Shown here: positions 17,937-26,538 of the stretch, one piece after another
Position numbering within the stretch: position 1 is the stretch's first letter
Layout of the letters: every line of letters starts with the position of its first letter
DNA from: Nocardioides stalactiti
GTDB taxonomy: Bacteria > Actinomycetota > Actinomycetes > Propionibacteriales > Nocardioidaceae
Direction: 5' to 3'
Assembly: GCF_014180715.1 (NCBI RefSeq)
Contig: NZ_JACEFC010000005.1
Location: forward strand, 1 to 64,000
Length of the DNA: 64,000 bases
Program-made: the position numbers and the translations under genes
Notes under the pieces: model-generated
The model's database searches: none
Told to the model about the DNA's origin: nothing
What the model saw: the letters and a program-made list of their open reading frames with translations, nothing else

Positions 17937-19722
17937 GCTGCTCCCGCGACTCCTCGCCCGCCCGGAGGAACCGACCGGTGCGCTCGACACCGAGGACGTC
18001 GGTCGCGGCACCCTCGCGCCACACGGTGGTGCCGCCGACCATCACCAGCGGGACCGCCGCGTCGTTCCGGTTGACCATCCGGGACAGGCCGTCGTAGTGC
18101 TCGACCGGCGCCTCGGCGTACTCCTCGAGGGTCGCGTCGAGGTGCGCCGGGTCGATGACCACGAGGTCGGCACGGTCCCCGACCCGCAGGTGGCCGGCGT
18201 CGATCCCGTACCAGTCGGCGAGCTCCCCGGTGAGCCGGTGCACGGCCCGTTCGACGGAGAGGAACGGCGTACCCGCGCGCTCGGCGTCGAGCACGTGCTT
18301 GAGCAGGCGGAGCCCGAAGTTGTAGAACGCCATGTTGCGCAGGTGGGCGCCGGCGTCGGAGAAGCCCATCTGGACCCCCTGCTCGGCCGCGATCTTCTTC
18401 AGCACGTGAGGCCGGTGGCCCGAGATCGTCGTCCGCCAGCGGATCGCGGTGCCGTGCTCGAGGACCAGGTCGAGGAAGGCGTCGACCGGGTGGGCCCCAC
18501 CCCGCTCCTGACCGACCTGGCCGAAGGACTTGCCGACCACCGTCGGGTCGGGGCACGCCACGATCTCGGCGTCGAAGAAGTCGCGGTGCCAGACCCGCGG
18601 GCCGTACTTCGACTCGTAGTCCTTCCGGTACCGGGCACGGTAGGCCGGGTCCCGCATCAGCTCGTCGCGGGCGAGCTTCTCCTGGAGGTGCAGCGCTGCC
18701 GCTCCCGCCCCGAACTCCTCGAAGATGACCAGGTCGATGCCGTCGGCGTAGACCTCGAACGGCACCGGCAGGTGCTGCCACCGGAAGTCGGCGCCGAGCC
18801 GGTTGACGGTCGCGGCCAGGCCACGCATCAGGTGGATGACGAACGGGATCGCCTTGATGTCGGCTGCCGAGAGCAGGCTGGTCTTGAGGGGCTTGCGTCC
18901 CCATCGGGCCGAGGGCAGCCCGATCGAGTGGAGCGCCTGGTAGAGGATCGTCTGCGGGTGGGTCGCGTCGGGCCCTGCCTGGATGACCCGCTCCCGGTCG
19001 CGGAGGATCCGCCGCAGCCCTCGCATCTCGCGTGCCTTCGCGTACGTCGAGGGCAGCGTCCTCGACCGGCACAGGTCGCCGTCGAGCTTGTCGAAGAGCA
19101 GCTGCTGGGCCGACATGCCGACGAAGCCGGCGTCGAGCGCCTCGGTGAGCATCCGCTCCATCCGGCGCTGCTCGGAGCCGGTCGGGCGGACCTCCTGGCG
19201 GGTCGCCCGGTCCAGGCCGAGGGTCGCGGTCCGCAGGTCGGAGTGGCCGATGAACGCGGCCAGGTTCGGGCCGAGCGCGAGCCGCTCGAGCGCGGTGACG
19301 TACTCGTCCGCCGACGACCAGTCCTTCGCCGCCTCGACGTGCTCGATGACGTGTTGACGCGGGATCGCCTCGACCCGGCCGAACAGGTCGCCCGCGTCGA
19401 CCGCGCCGACGTGGACGGTCGAGAGCGAGCAGGAGCCGAGGAGGATCGTGGTGATCCCGTGGCGGACCGACTCGGTGAGGTCCGGCCCACGCAGCACCTC
19501 GACGTCGTAGTGGGTGTGGATGTCGACCATCCCGGGGATCACCCACCGGCCCCCGGCCTCGACGACCTCCGGGCAGTCGGTGGTGTCCAACGGCCCGACC
19601 GAGACCGCCGCCACCCGACCGTCCCGGATCCCGATGTCGCGGACCGCGGACGGCGCCCCCGTCCCGTCGAACCAGCGGGCGCCACGGATCACGGTGTCGA
19701 AAGGGATCACAACGAAATGCAA
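17863..19722 (-). CDS. Amidohydrolase-superfamily protein (N-acyl-D-amino-acid deacylase type)
   Basis: 619 residues. IPGMVDIHTHYD (H69, H71) is the metal motif of the D-aminoacylase branch, and GFSDAGAHLRN near residue 450 carries its later Asp/His. RVGDRADLVVIDP near residue 520 is the beta-sandwich end typical of the superfamily. The substrate is unknown; these proteins hydrolyse acylated amines or cyclic amides. The frame begins at TTG 19722 (GGTGG upstream); GTG 19710 is an alternative. Last gene of a five-gene operon. The C-terminal 25 residues lie over the 3' end of the DUF305 gene, so a shorter ancestral protein is possible. Confidence 0.82.
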   Translation of the reverse strand: MHFVVIPFDTVIRGARWFDGTGAPSAVRDIGIRDGRVAAVSVGPLDTTDCPEVVEAGGRWVIPGMVDIHTHYDVEVLRGPDLTESVRHGITTILLGSCSLSTVHVGAVDAGDLFGRVEAIPRQHVIEHVEAAKDWSSADEYVTALERLALGPNLAAFIGHSDLRTATLGLDRATRQEVRPTGSEQRRMERMLTEALDAGFVGMSAQQLLFDKLDGDLCRSRTLPSTYAKAREMRGLRRILRDRERVIQAGPDATHPQTILYQALHSIGLPSARWGRKPLKTSLLSAADIKAIPFVIHLMRGLAATVNRLGADFRWQHLPVPFEVYADGIDLVIFEEFGAGAAALHLQEKLARDELMRDPAYRARYRKDYESKYGPRVWHRDFFDAEIVACPDPTVVGKSFGQVGQERGGAHPVDAFLDLVLEHGTAIRWRTTISGHRPHVLKKIAAEQGVQMGFSDAGAHLRNMAFYNFGLRLLKHVLDAERAGTPFLSVERAVHRLTGELADWYGIDAGHLRVGDRADLVVIDPAHLDATLEEYAEAPVEHYDGLSRMVNRNDAAVPLVMVGGTTVWREGAATDVLGVERTGRFLRAGEESREQLTATGVSPAPRSVPAGPRPAPARG

Positions 19723-19771
19723 CGTGTTCCACCCCGCTCTGTCAACGTCCAGCCCGGCGCTCCGGCCATGC

Positions 19772-20242
19772 TCACTCGGGCTGGAAGGGCGTCGCGAACG
19801 TGTCGTCGAGGAAGCGGCCGAGCAGCGTGTCGAGGGTGCGCAGGTCCTCCGCGGACCAGCCGTCGAGCGCCGACTGGAGGTGGCGGGTGCGGACCCGCCT
19901 CAGCGCCTCCGTCGTCGTCCTCCCGGCCGCCGTCGGCTCGACCAGGGTGACCCTGCGGTCGCTCGGGTCCGGCGACCGGCTGACCAGGCCCTCCTCGGCG
20001 AGACCGGCGACCTGGCGAGTGGCCATCCCGACGTCCATCTGAGAACGGCGGGCCAGCTCCCCCATCGGGATCGGGCCGGTCTCGATCAGCACCCGGAGCA
20101 GGTCGTAGGACGGTTGCTTGAGGTCGACGCCTCCAGCGGCCGCCGCCTGGCGGGCGAACGTGGCCCGACTGGCGCTGGCCCGCATCAACCGGCTCAGGGT
20201 GAGCTGCACGGACTCGATGGTGCGACCGCGGTCGGCGGTCAT
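19772..20242 (-). CDS. MarR-family transcriptional regulator
   Basis: 156 residues with a winged helix: SYDLLRVLIETGPIPMGELARRSQMDVGMATRQVAGLAEEGLVSRSPDPSDRRVTLVE is the full MarR recognition helix and wing (about residues 44-105). Its ATG at 20242 overlaps the TGA of the LLM gene (ATGA), so it is translated with the operon. It probably senses a substrate or product of the operon enzymes. Confidence 0.93.
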   Translation of the reverse strand: MTADRGRTIESVQLTLSRLMRASASRATFARQAAAAGGVDLKQPSYDLLRVLIETGPIPMGELARRSQMDVGMATRQVAGLAEEGLVSRSPDPSDRRVTLVEPTAAGRTTTEALRRVRTRHLQSALDGWSAEDLRTLDTLLGRFLDDTFATPFQPE

Positions 20243-21267
20243 GCGGACGGGATCTCTCGACAGCCGGAGACGACCGCGGCGAACGCGTCGTCGTGCTCGG
20301 GGTCCGGCAGCCCGAGGACGAGCCCCGAGCAGCGGCCGGCGTACCAGCCGCGCAGGGTGCCCGCGATCTCGTCGTACGTGCCCTGCGGGACGAGGGTGGC
20401 GATCACGTCGTCGGTGACCTGCCGGGCCAGGTCGTCCCAGTCGCCGCGGCGGGCCATGTGGGTGAGCGCCTCCCCCACCTCCGCGAGCCCGAACAGCTCG
20501 AGCTGTCGGCGATAGGCCGGCGTGCTGTAGAGGAAGCCGAGCTCGGCGCGGCGGGCGTCGCGGACCCGGGCCAGCGCCTCGGCGGTCGGGGCCGTCATCG
20601 GCTGCGGCCCGGCGACGACGGTCGGCCCGCCGTCCGTTCGACCGGCCTCCCGGGCACCCTCGGCGAGCGCCGGCCCGATCGCCTCCTCGAGCATCCGCGG
20701 GTGCGAGCTCGTCGGGTGGCAGACGAAGCCGTCGGAGACCCGGCCGGCCAGCACGCACATCCCCCGGTTGACGCCCCCGGTCCAGATCGGCGGCGCCGGG
20801 TGGTCGTTGGGCCCCGGGTTGAAGTACGGCTGCAGGCGGTCGAAGCGGTACGACGAGCCGTCGTACGCGAGGTCGTCCCCGGTCTGGAAGCTGTGGAAGA
20901 TGGCGCGGAGCGCCCCGACGTAGTCGCCGAGACGGGCCACCGGCTCGGACCACTCCGTCGCGTAGCGGCCGACGATGTTGCCGCGCACCTGGGACGCGAT
21001 GCCGAGCTGGAAGCGCCCCTCGGAGAGCCGCACCAGGTCCCACGCCGCGTAGGCCGTCAGCATCGGGCTGCGCGGGAACGCCACGACCATGCTCGTCCGC
21101 ACGACCAGCCGCGAGGTGTGGGTGAGCGCGAGGGCGGCGACCGTGAACGGGTCGTGGATCGTCTCGGGGACGTGCAGGACGTCGAAGCCGAGGCGTTCGA
21201 CGCGCGCAGCGAAGGCTCCCACGTCCTTGAGGTGGGAACTGGCGGGCCAGGTGGCGATGACCTCCAC
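20239..21267 (-). CDS. LLM-class F420-dependent oxidoreductase
   Basis: 342-residue bacterial luciferase-like TIM barrel. ATWPASSHLKDVGAFAARVERLGFDVLHVPE and GRFQLGIASQVRGNIVGRYA are typical of the family, as is the PIWTGGVNRGM strand. It most resembles the TIGR03617 subgroup known from mycobacteria. F420 is the likely cofactor because actinobacterial members use it, but the sequence alone does not exclude FMN. It follows the DUF1214 gene by 7 bases and overlaps marR by four. Confidence 0.88.
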   Translation of the reverse strand: MEVIATWPASSHLKDVGAFAARVERLGFDVLHVPETIHDPFTVAALALTHTSRLVVRTSMVVAFPRSPMLTAYAAWDLVRLSEGRFQLGIASQVRGNIVGRYATEWSEPVARLGDYVGALRAIFHSFQTGDDLAYDGSSYRFDRLQPYFNPGPNDHPAPPIWTGGVNRGMCVLAGRVSDGFVCHPTSSHPRMLEEAIGPALAEGAREAGRTDGGPTVVAGPQPMTAPTAEALARVRDARRAELGFLYSTPAYRRQLELFGLAEVGEALTHMARRGDWDDLARQVTDDVIATLVPQGTYDEIAGTLRGWYAGRCSGLVLGLPDPEHDDAFAAVVSGCREIPSA

Positions 21268-21274
21268 GGGGTGC

Positions 21275-22603
21275 TCAGTACTGCCGATAGCGACGCTGGA
21301 CGTGGGCCCGACGGACGCGGACCTGGGCGGCGCGCTCGTCGGGGCTCACCACCCGCGTCCCCGCAGGGAGGTGGTCGCGCACCTCGCCGAGCGGCACCTT
21401 CGCCACCCGGTGCGTCGGCAGCGCGTCGGGCGGGGAGTGGTAGGTCCACCGGAACGTCACGAAACCCTCACGCTGTCCGGTCGTGTCGAGCCAGTTGGGC
21501 ACGCCGGGGTCGGCGTGCGCGACGACGTAGCGAGTCACCCCGTCGTCGTCCTGCTCCTCCTGGTGACCGTTGATGCTCACGACGTGGTGCGCGTAGTCGA
21601 GCGACTCCCCCCACAGGTTCGACAGGTGCATCCCCTTGTAGGCCGGCTCGACCGGCGTGGTCATCTCGATGACGAGCGCCTCGTCCGGCTCCAGCACGAA
21701 GCGGCCGCCGGAGTAGACGTTGGTGCTCTGGCCGCCGCCGGTCGCGAGCTGCGCGTTGGTGGGCGGGTTGAGGTCGTTGCGGGGCTGGTACGCCGGCGCC
21801 GCCGGGTTGCCCTCGCCGTACGCGCCGAGGACGACGTCGTAGAACTGGCTCCAGAACTTCATCTGGTGCTCGGCCAGCTCCCCGGCCCGGCGCAGCCGGT
21901 CGGCCGCGCCGTCCGGTCCCAGTGGTGCCGGGTGGGGCGCGGGTGGGTCGAGCGGCTCGAGCGCCAGGTCGGGGGCCGCCTCGTGCTCCCAGTCGTGGAA
22001 CAGCACCCGGACCACGACGTAGCTGCTCGCCACCTCGGTGCCGTCGTCCGTCGTCGCGCAGGTCGCCACGAAGTCGCCGGCGTGGTCGTCGGGCCGCTGG
22101 GGGGCGAGGAGGATCTCCCAGCCGCCGTCGGCGTCGACGGTGAGGTCCGCGGTGTCGAGGGTGCCGGTGATCGTGCGGCCGCCCGGCATGAGCTCCATGA
22201 CGTTGCCGGAGTCGCCGGGATAGCTGCTGTGCGCCTCGACGATGAGGTACTGCGGCGACTTCGCGCCGACCATCCGGCCGGTCAGTCGGTAGCTGCGGTT
22301 CCCGTCGATCGGCGCAGTCAGGTAGAGCGCGTCCGCGTTGTCGATCGTGGACTTGTCGATCGGCTGGATGGCACGGCGGAACGTCGGGAAGTCGCGGTCC
22401 TCGCCGAACGCCCGCTCGATCGCGCTGAAGGTGAACCCGAGCAGGTAGCGGTAGCCCTCGGCGAGACCGCGCTCGGTCGGCGGCGGCGCGTGCAGCTCGC
22501 GGCTGTCGACGGCGTCGCGCGCCCGCCCGAGCGCAGCCATCAGGTCGCCCCACGCGTCCTGCAGCTCGGCCTGGCTCTTCTCGGTGCTGGACTCCGCGCT
22601 CAT
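21275..22603 (-). CDS. DUF1214-domain protein
   Basis: 442 residues from ATG 22603, which overlaps the sulfotransferase stop codon (ATGA). The C-terminal half (about 280-440) contains the DUF1214 segment, including FVLEPDEALVIEMTTPVEPAYKGMHLSNLWGESLDY and RYVVAHADPGVPNWLDTTG. No catalytic residues are assigned for the family. It is regularly found beside sulfotransferase-fold proteins in mycobacteria and nocardioforms, as here, so the two are probably partners in one pathway. Confidence 0.85.
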   Translation of the reverse strand: MSAESSTEKSQAELQDAWGDLMAALGRARDAVDSRELHAPPPTERGLAEGYRYLLGFTFSAIERAFGEDRDFPTFRRAIQPIDKSTIDNADALYLTAPIDGNRSYRLTGRMVGAKSPQYLIVEAHSSYPGDSGNVMELMPGGRTITGTLDTADLTVDADGGWEILLAPQRPDDHAGDFVATCATTDDGTEVASSYVVVRVLFHDWEHEAAPDLALEPLDPPAPHPAPLGPDGAADRLRRAGELAEHQMKFWSQFYDVVLGAYGEGNPAAPAYQPRNDLNPPTNAQLATGGGQSTNVYSGGRFVLEPDEALVIEMTTPVEPAYKGMHLSNLWGESLDYAHHVVSINGHQEEQDDDGVTRYVVAHADPGVPNWLDTTGQREGFVTFRWTYHSPPDALPTHRVAKVPLGEVRDHLPAGTRVVSPDERAAQVRVRRAHVQRRYRQY

Positions 22604-23745
22604 CGCACGTCGCTCCCTTCGGTGTCCCACTGGTAGGTGTCGAACAGGTCGGCCAGCCGCTCGTGGATCTCGTCCTTGTCGAGGCCGAACTCCTCGAGGC
22701 TGTAGCGGTGGGCCGTCTCGTGGCCGCGGTCGCCGGCGGCGGCGAACGAGGCCTCCTGCTCGGGCGTGAGGTCGAGGTCGAGGTCGGCGTAGACGCGGCG
22801 CATCGCGGCGCCGGGGTCCGCGACCAGGTCGCGGTAGTCGAGCACCGACGCCCGCACCTCGGGGTGCCGGGCGAGCACCTCCAACGGGTGCTCGTAGGTC
22901 TCGTAGGACTGGTCGGCCAGGGTCCGCAGCGAGGCCCGGATGAGCTCCTCGGGGTGGCCCTGCTGGCGCCAGGCCGTCTGCATCATCTTCATCAGGCTCG
23001 GGACGGTCTGGTACGGGTTCCGGATCGGGATGACGACCCGCGCGTCCGGGAACGTCTCGATGAGGCTCTCCATCCGCCCCGAGAAGTTCGCGTTCTTGCT
23101 GAGGTGCACCGGCTTCCCCGTGAGGACGAGCTGGCGTCGCACGCACTCCTTGTAGAAGGCCATCACCTTGCGCCGCTTCTCCTCCGGCCAACGGTCGACG
23201 GCGTGGAAGTCCAACCGGTCCAGGTAGGGGAAGAGCACCATCCAGAAACCGGAGCCGAGCGAGAACGTGAGCAGGAACTCGTCCTCCTCGGCGACGAAGA
23301 GGCCCGTGCGGTGCATGTCGTTGGTCTCGGCGAGCGCCTTCTCCTCCGCCGCCTGGATCCTCTTGCGCACCCGTCCACCGAGCTGCTCGTCGACCGCGAG
23401 CAGTCCCCGCAGGATCCGCTTCTCGATGAGCGAGGGGAAGAACATCTCGTACATCAGCAGGTAGCTGAACTGCGGGTCGCTCGCCATCAGCCGGTGCTGG
23501 TACGTCGTCCCGCTGCGCGCGTGCCCGATCGAGAAGACCGGCCGTCGTACCTCGGTCCGGCGCAGCGCGGGCGACACCACCGGGTCGAGCGCGAAGAACC
23601 CCGCGTGCACGGCCGCCACCAACGGCAGCCCGTACTTGAAGGCCCGATGGATCGCCCGACCGCGACGGTCGCCGCGCTGCTGGGCGAGCAGCGACACCAT
23701 CGTGCGGTAGTTGTCCCAGTCGAAGTAGAACCGGCCGGATGCCAT
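22600..23745 (-). CDS. Sulfotransferase-family protein
   Basis: The 5'-phosphosulfate loop FSIGHARSGTTYQHRLM (residues about 73-90) and the 3'-phosphate motif VVIPIRNPYQTVPSLM (about 235-250) of PAPS-dependent sulfotransferases are present. The chosen ATG at 23745 gives 381 residues; a TTG at 23757 is possible. First gene of the five-gene operon, behind a palindromic operator candidate. The acceptor is unknown. Members next to DUF1214 may have roles other than sulfation. Confidence 0.85.
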   Translation of the reverse strand: MASGRFYFDWDNYRTMVSLLAQQRGDRRGRAIHRAFKYGLPLVAAVHAGFFALDPVVSPALRRTEVRRPVFSIGHARSGTTYQHRLMASDPQFSYLLMYEMFFPSLIEKRILRGLLAVDEQLGGRVRKRIQAAEEKALAETNDMHRTGLFVAEEDEFLLTFSLGSGFWMVLFPYLDRLDFHAVDRWPEEKRRKVMAFYKECVRRQLVLTGKPVHLSKNANFSGRMESLIETFPDARVVIPIRNPYQTVPSLMKMMQTAWRQQGHPEELIRASLRTLADQSYETYEHPLEVLARHPEVRASVLDYRDLVADPGAAMRRVYADLDLDLTPEQEASFAAAGDRGHETAHRYSLEEFGLDKDEIHERLADLFDTYQWDTEGSDVR

Positions 23746-23767
23746 GTCGGCACTCAAGCGGAGATGT

Positions 23768-23780
23768 TTGACAATGTCAA
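23768..23780. promoter_or_regulatory. Palindromic operator candidate before the sulfotransferase operon
   Basis: TTGACA-A-TGTCAA is a perfect 13-base palindrome 22 bases before the ATG. The minus-strand TTGACA within it could itself serve as the -35 box, so a bound repressor would block the promoter. The operon-encoded MarR is the obvious candidate. Confidence 0.5.
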
Positions 23781-23837
23781 TGATCTGAGGAGACGGCCAG
23801 GTTCGGGCAACAGCCGCGCTCTCGATAACCTTCGGGT

Positions 23838-23913
23838 GGGCCGTTAGCTCAGTTGGTAGAGCACCGGACTTTTAATCCGAGTGTCGCGGGTTCGAGCCCC
23901 GCACGGCCTACCA
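23838..23913 (+). tRNA. tRNA-Lys (TTT)
   Basis: GGGCCGT pairs with ACGGCCT in the acceptor. The D arm GCTC/GAGC, anticodon loop CTTTTAA (anticodon TTT) and T arm GCGGG-TTCGAGC-CCCGC are all in place. CCA is encoded at 23911-23913. The lowest anticodon-stem pair is C-A. Confidence 0.96.
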
Positions 23914-23952
23914 CTCCCTTGTCGGCCCCCTTGCTCCCTTGGGGCTCCGGCG

Positions 23953-24348
23953 TCAGCGACAGTCGGCGCAGATGCCGAAGAGCTCGAGGCTGTGACTGAC
24001 CTCGGCGAAGTCGTGCTCGCGGGCGACGGCGTCGGCCCAGGTCTCGACGGCGGGGCCGGTCACCTCGACGGTGCGGCCGCACGATCGGCACACCAGGTGG
24101 TGGTGGTGCTCGGTGCTGCAACGGCGGTACGACGACTCGCCGGTCGGGCTCTGGAGGACATCGACCTCGCCGCTCTCGGCCATCGCCTGGAGGGTGCGGT
24201 AGACCGTTGCGAGGCCGACCTTCTCCCCCGAGTGCCGCAGCGTGTCGTGGATGTCCTGCGCGGTCTGGAAGTCGGTCGCACCGTGCAACGCCTCGGTGAT
24301 CGCGCGGCGCTGGCGGGTCGGCCGCAGCGTCGTCGGCGGCTCGGTCAC
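23953..24348 (-). CDS. Fur/Zur-family metal-dependent repressor
   Basis: 131 residues. An N-terminal winged helix (RPTRQRRAITEAL, VGLATVYRTLQAMAESGEVD) is followed by a dimerisation domain with the HHHHLVCRSCGRTVEV cluster and a C-terminal CADC, i.e. two Cys-x2-Cys pairs for a structural zinc. The pattern is closest to Zur/FurB, but a Fur role is not excluded. The GTG at 24348 has a perfect AGGAGG six bases upstream. A matching operator lies just before it, so it is probably autoregulated. Confidence 0.9.
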   Translation of the reverse strand: MTEPPTTLRPTRQRRAITEALHGATDFQTAQDIHDTLRHSGEKVGLATVYRTLQAMAESGEVDVLQSPTGESSYRRCSTEHHHHLVCRSCGRTVEVTGPAVETWADAVAREHDFAEVSHSLELFGICADCR

Positions 24349-24365
24349 CCGACACCTCCTCAAGG

Positions 24366-24382
24366 TTGAGAATCGGTCTCAA
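24366..24382. promoter_or_regulatory. Fur/Zur-type operator
   Basis: TTGAGA-ATCGG-TCTCAA is an inverted repeat of six-base arms, 18 bases upstream of the fur/zur start. The half-site TTGAGAAT resembles those of Fur-family boxes. It lies in the spacer between the divergent repressor gene and the membrane-protein gene at 24466 and could control both. Confidence 0.6.
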
Positions 24383-24465
24383 TCTATCGCCCGACGCGAG
24401 GGAACTGCCCGTGCGCCGTCCGTTCCTGGCGTACATTCGCTCCTGGGAGGAAGGGAGGCCTCGTC

Positions 24466-25317
24466 GTGGGAGACCTTGGCGAGATGGATTTCGGCGCGGA
24501 CACCGACGCCATCCGACGATGGTTGGCGAAGCGGGCGACGTATGCCGGCGAGATGGGCGACCCCGTCGGCGGGGGAAAGCACCGCGAGGACCCACCGGGC
24601 ACGGTGGACCCGCGGAGCCTGAGCGTGCCCAACGCGCGCGACGCCGGCAAGGACGTGCTCGAGGCGCTCGTCGCGCCGGAGCCGCCGATCGCGAAGGCGT
24701 GGCCGCAGCCCTACGAGGCGTCGTCACCGGGGGCCGTCGAGGCCACCACCGACGCCCCGCAGCAGGACTTCAAGACCCCGCCCCCGCGCCCGGGCTCGCA
24801 GCCCGGCCGGCGCTCGCCGTACGCCTCGACGGCCGCGCACGAGGAAGAGCTGATCGCCAACCGTTCGACCAACGCGGTCTTCAAGCCGATCGTGCTGCCG
24901 CGGCGGCTGATGTCGATCTTCGTGGGGCTCACGGCCGCGGTCACGGCCGGGACGGCGTACCTCGCCTATCGGGAGCGGACCACCATGATGTGGGGCCTGC
25001 TGGTGCTCCTCGCCGTGATCACGCTCATCGTGTGGGCCGTGCGCGCCACCACCACCGTCACCGAGATGGCGGTGATCCGTGGCCAGCTGGAGCTGATCCG
25101 CGACGGCAAGTTCGAGATCGTCGACCTGGCCAGTCCCTACACCCCGATCCTCGTGGAGGGCCAGGCCGGCCAGCGCGGCTGGAAGGTGCTCGTCGAGCGC
25201 CACGACCAGCCGTTGCTCATCATCGACAAGAACCTCGTCGACCCGTTCCACTTCATGGCCGTCCTCCAGCGGCTCCGCCCCGAGCTCCGGAGCGACGCTG
25301 CGACGACGGCACGGTGA
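24466..25317 (+). CDS. Two-helix membrane protein, unknown function
   Basis: 283 residues from GTG 24466, with GGGAGG upstream. The N-terminal half (1-150) is Pro/Asp-rich and probably disordered. It is followed by two helices, IFVGLTAAVTAGTAYLAY and MMWGLLVLLAVITLIVWAV (about residues 152-190), and a C-terminal beta-rich soluble part (200-280). I do not recognise the family. It is divergent from the fur/zur gene and ends in a 65-base overlap with the GNAT gene. Confidence 0.78.
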   Translation: MGDLGEMDFGADTDAIRRWLAKRATYAGEMGDPVGGGKHREDPPGTVDPRSLSVPNARDAGKDVLEALVAPEPPIAKAWPQPYEASSPGAVEATTDAPQQDFKTPPPRPGSQPGRRSPYASTAAHEEELIANRSTNAVFKPIVLPRRLMSIFVGLTAAVTAGTAYLAYRERTTMMWGLLVLLAVITLIVWAVRATTTVTEMAVIRGQLELIRDGKFEIVDLASPYTPILVEGQAGQRGWKVLVERHDQPLLIIDKNLVDPFHFMAVLQRLRPELRSDAATTAR

Positions 25318-25831
25318 CCCAGTAGCGCCGCTTGCCCTTGCGGACGTCCTCCAGCACGCCGCCGTTGGCCTCGATCGTGCGCGCGGAGGCCTCGTTGTCG
25401 GTGTCGCAGGTGAGGAGGACGCGGTCGATGCCGAGCGCGCCGGCCGCCGCGACCGAGAGCCCGAGGGCGCGCGACGCGTGTCCCTGCCGCCGCCGTGCCG
25501 GGCGCACCGAGTAGCCGATGTGCCCGCCCTCCTCGAGCAGGAAGTCGTTGAGGTCGTGCCGGAGGTTGAGGAACCCGATCACCTCGTCGTCGGGGCCACC
25601 GTCCTCCGCGGTGATCCAGTAGTACGTCGACGGCACCTTGCCACCGCCCGGGTCGCCGGGCGCACTGGCCGCGAGTGCAGCCATGAACGCGTGGCACGAC
25701 TCCTCGGTCGGCTCGAGCGGCTGGTCGAGGTTCCAGTCGCCTGACCCGTGCATGTTCTTCCCGCCGAAGTCCGCCACGGTCGCCGCCCAGCCGGGGAACC
25801 ATCGGAGGTCGGGGAGCACGAGTGTGGTCAT
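25253..25831 (-). CDS. GNAT-family N-acetyltransferase
   Basis: 192 residues. The acetyl-CoA loop is visible as IGYSVRPARRRQGHASRALG, the RRxGHA pattern of motif A, and DNEASARTIEANGGV is the usual motif B. The acceptor is unknown. Its start codon overlaps the KstR-like box at 25831-25844. The last 21 codons lie over the 3' end of the convergent gene. Confidence 0.86.
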   Translation of the reverse strand: MTTLVLPDLRWFPGWAATVADFGGKNMHGSGDWNLDQPLEPTEESCHAFMAALAASAPGDPGGGKVPSTYYWITAEDGGPDDEVIGFLNLRHDLNDFLLEEGGHIGYSVRPARRRQGHASRALGLSVAAAGALGIDRVLLTCDTDNEASARTIEANGGVLEDVRKGKRRYWVTVPSSQRRSGARGGAAGGRP

Positions 25832-25844
25832 AGAACCTGTTCTA
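25831..25844. promoter_or_regulatory. KstR-like operator (TNNAACNNGTTNNA)
   Basis: TAGAAC-CT-GTTCTA is a perfect palindrome and matches the mycobacterial KstR consensus at every position. It lies in the 23-base gap between the GNAT gene and the thioesterase, so both could be regulated. For the thioesterase it sits over the -10 TACCCT. Confidence 0.7.
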
Positions 25845-25854
25845 CCCTGATCAG

Positions 25855-26526
25855 GTGACCGCGTTCCAGCAAGAAACCGCGACCGACGAGGAGATCGCCG
25901 CCGAGGCCGCGCTCTTCACCCCGTTCACCGATGCCGTGCGCGCGCTGGTCGACGTCACGATCCGCACCGAGGCCGAGCCCCAGGTCGTCCGCGAGGCCCA
26001 GGCCGAGATCGAGGCGATCGTCGAACGGCTCCGTGCCCGCCAGATGCCCGGTCCGTACGGCGTCCGCTTCCGGCCCAACGGCACCCGCGGCCGCAACTGG
26101 GGCAACGCCGTGATGGGCCTGCGCAACCCGATCGCCCCGCCGCTCGACATCCGCAGCGACGGCGAGGGGCGGGCCTGGAGCGACTTCCGGCTCGGCGCCG
26201 CCTACGAGGGCCCGCCGGGCCTGGTCCACGGCGGCGTCATCTCGCTGCTGCTCGACCAGGTGCTCGGCCATGCCGTGAGCACCAGCGGCCGCCCCGGCAT
26301 GACCGGCACGCTCACGATCGTCTACCGGCAGGGCACCCCCCTCGGCGACCTGCGCTGCGAGGCCTGGGTGGACCGGCGCGACGGCATCAAGACGTGGGGC
26401 AAGGGCCGGATGCTCGATGCCGACGGTGCCGTCACCGCGGAGGCCGAGGGCATCTTCATCCTGCCTCGCTGGGCCCGCGACCTCGACTCCTGGCAGGCCG
26501 CTGCCGAGGCGACCGAGGCCGGGTGA
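25855..26526 (+). CDS. PaaI/4HBT-type hotdog thioesterase
   Basis: 223 residues. The C-terminal part (about 110-210) has AYEGPPGLVHGGVISLLLDQVLG, the active-site helix of 4HBT hotdog thioesterases (HGG with a downstream Asp), which hydrolyse acyl-CoA. The N-terminal half is helical. TACCCT six bases before the GTG at 25855 fits a leaderless start. The KstR-like box on the promoter suggests a role in steroid or lipid acyl-CoA turnover (inference). Its stop is 12 bases from the convergent ndh. Confidence 0.86.
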   Translation: MTAFQQETATDEEIAAEAALFTPFTDAVRALVDVTIRTEAEPQVVREAQAEIEAIVERLRARQMPGPYGVRFRPNGTRGRNWGNAVMGLRNPIAPPLDIRSDGEGRAWSDFRLGAAYEGPPGLVHGGVISLLLDQVLGHAVSTSGRPGMTGTLTIVYRQGTPLGDLRCEAWVDRRDGIKTWGKGRMLDADGAVTAEAEGIFILPRWARDLDSWQAAAEATEAG

Positions 26527-26538
26527 CCCGCCGCGACC

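Noticed and set aside
23849-24727. Minus-strand frame ending AGLEPATLGLKVRCSTN over the tRNA-Lys gene
   Set aside because: This tail is the well-known false translation of a tRNA, and the frame runs antisense to real genes.
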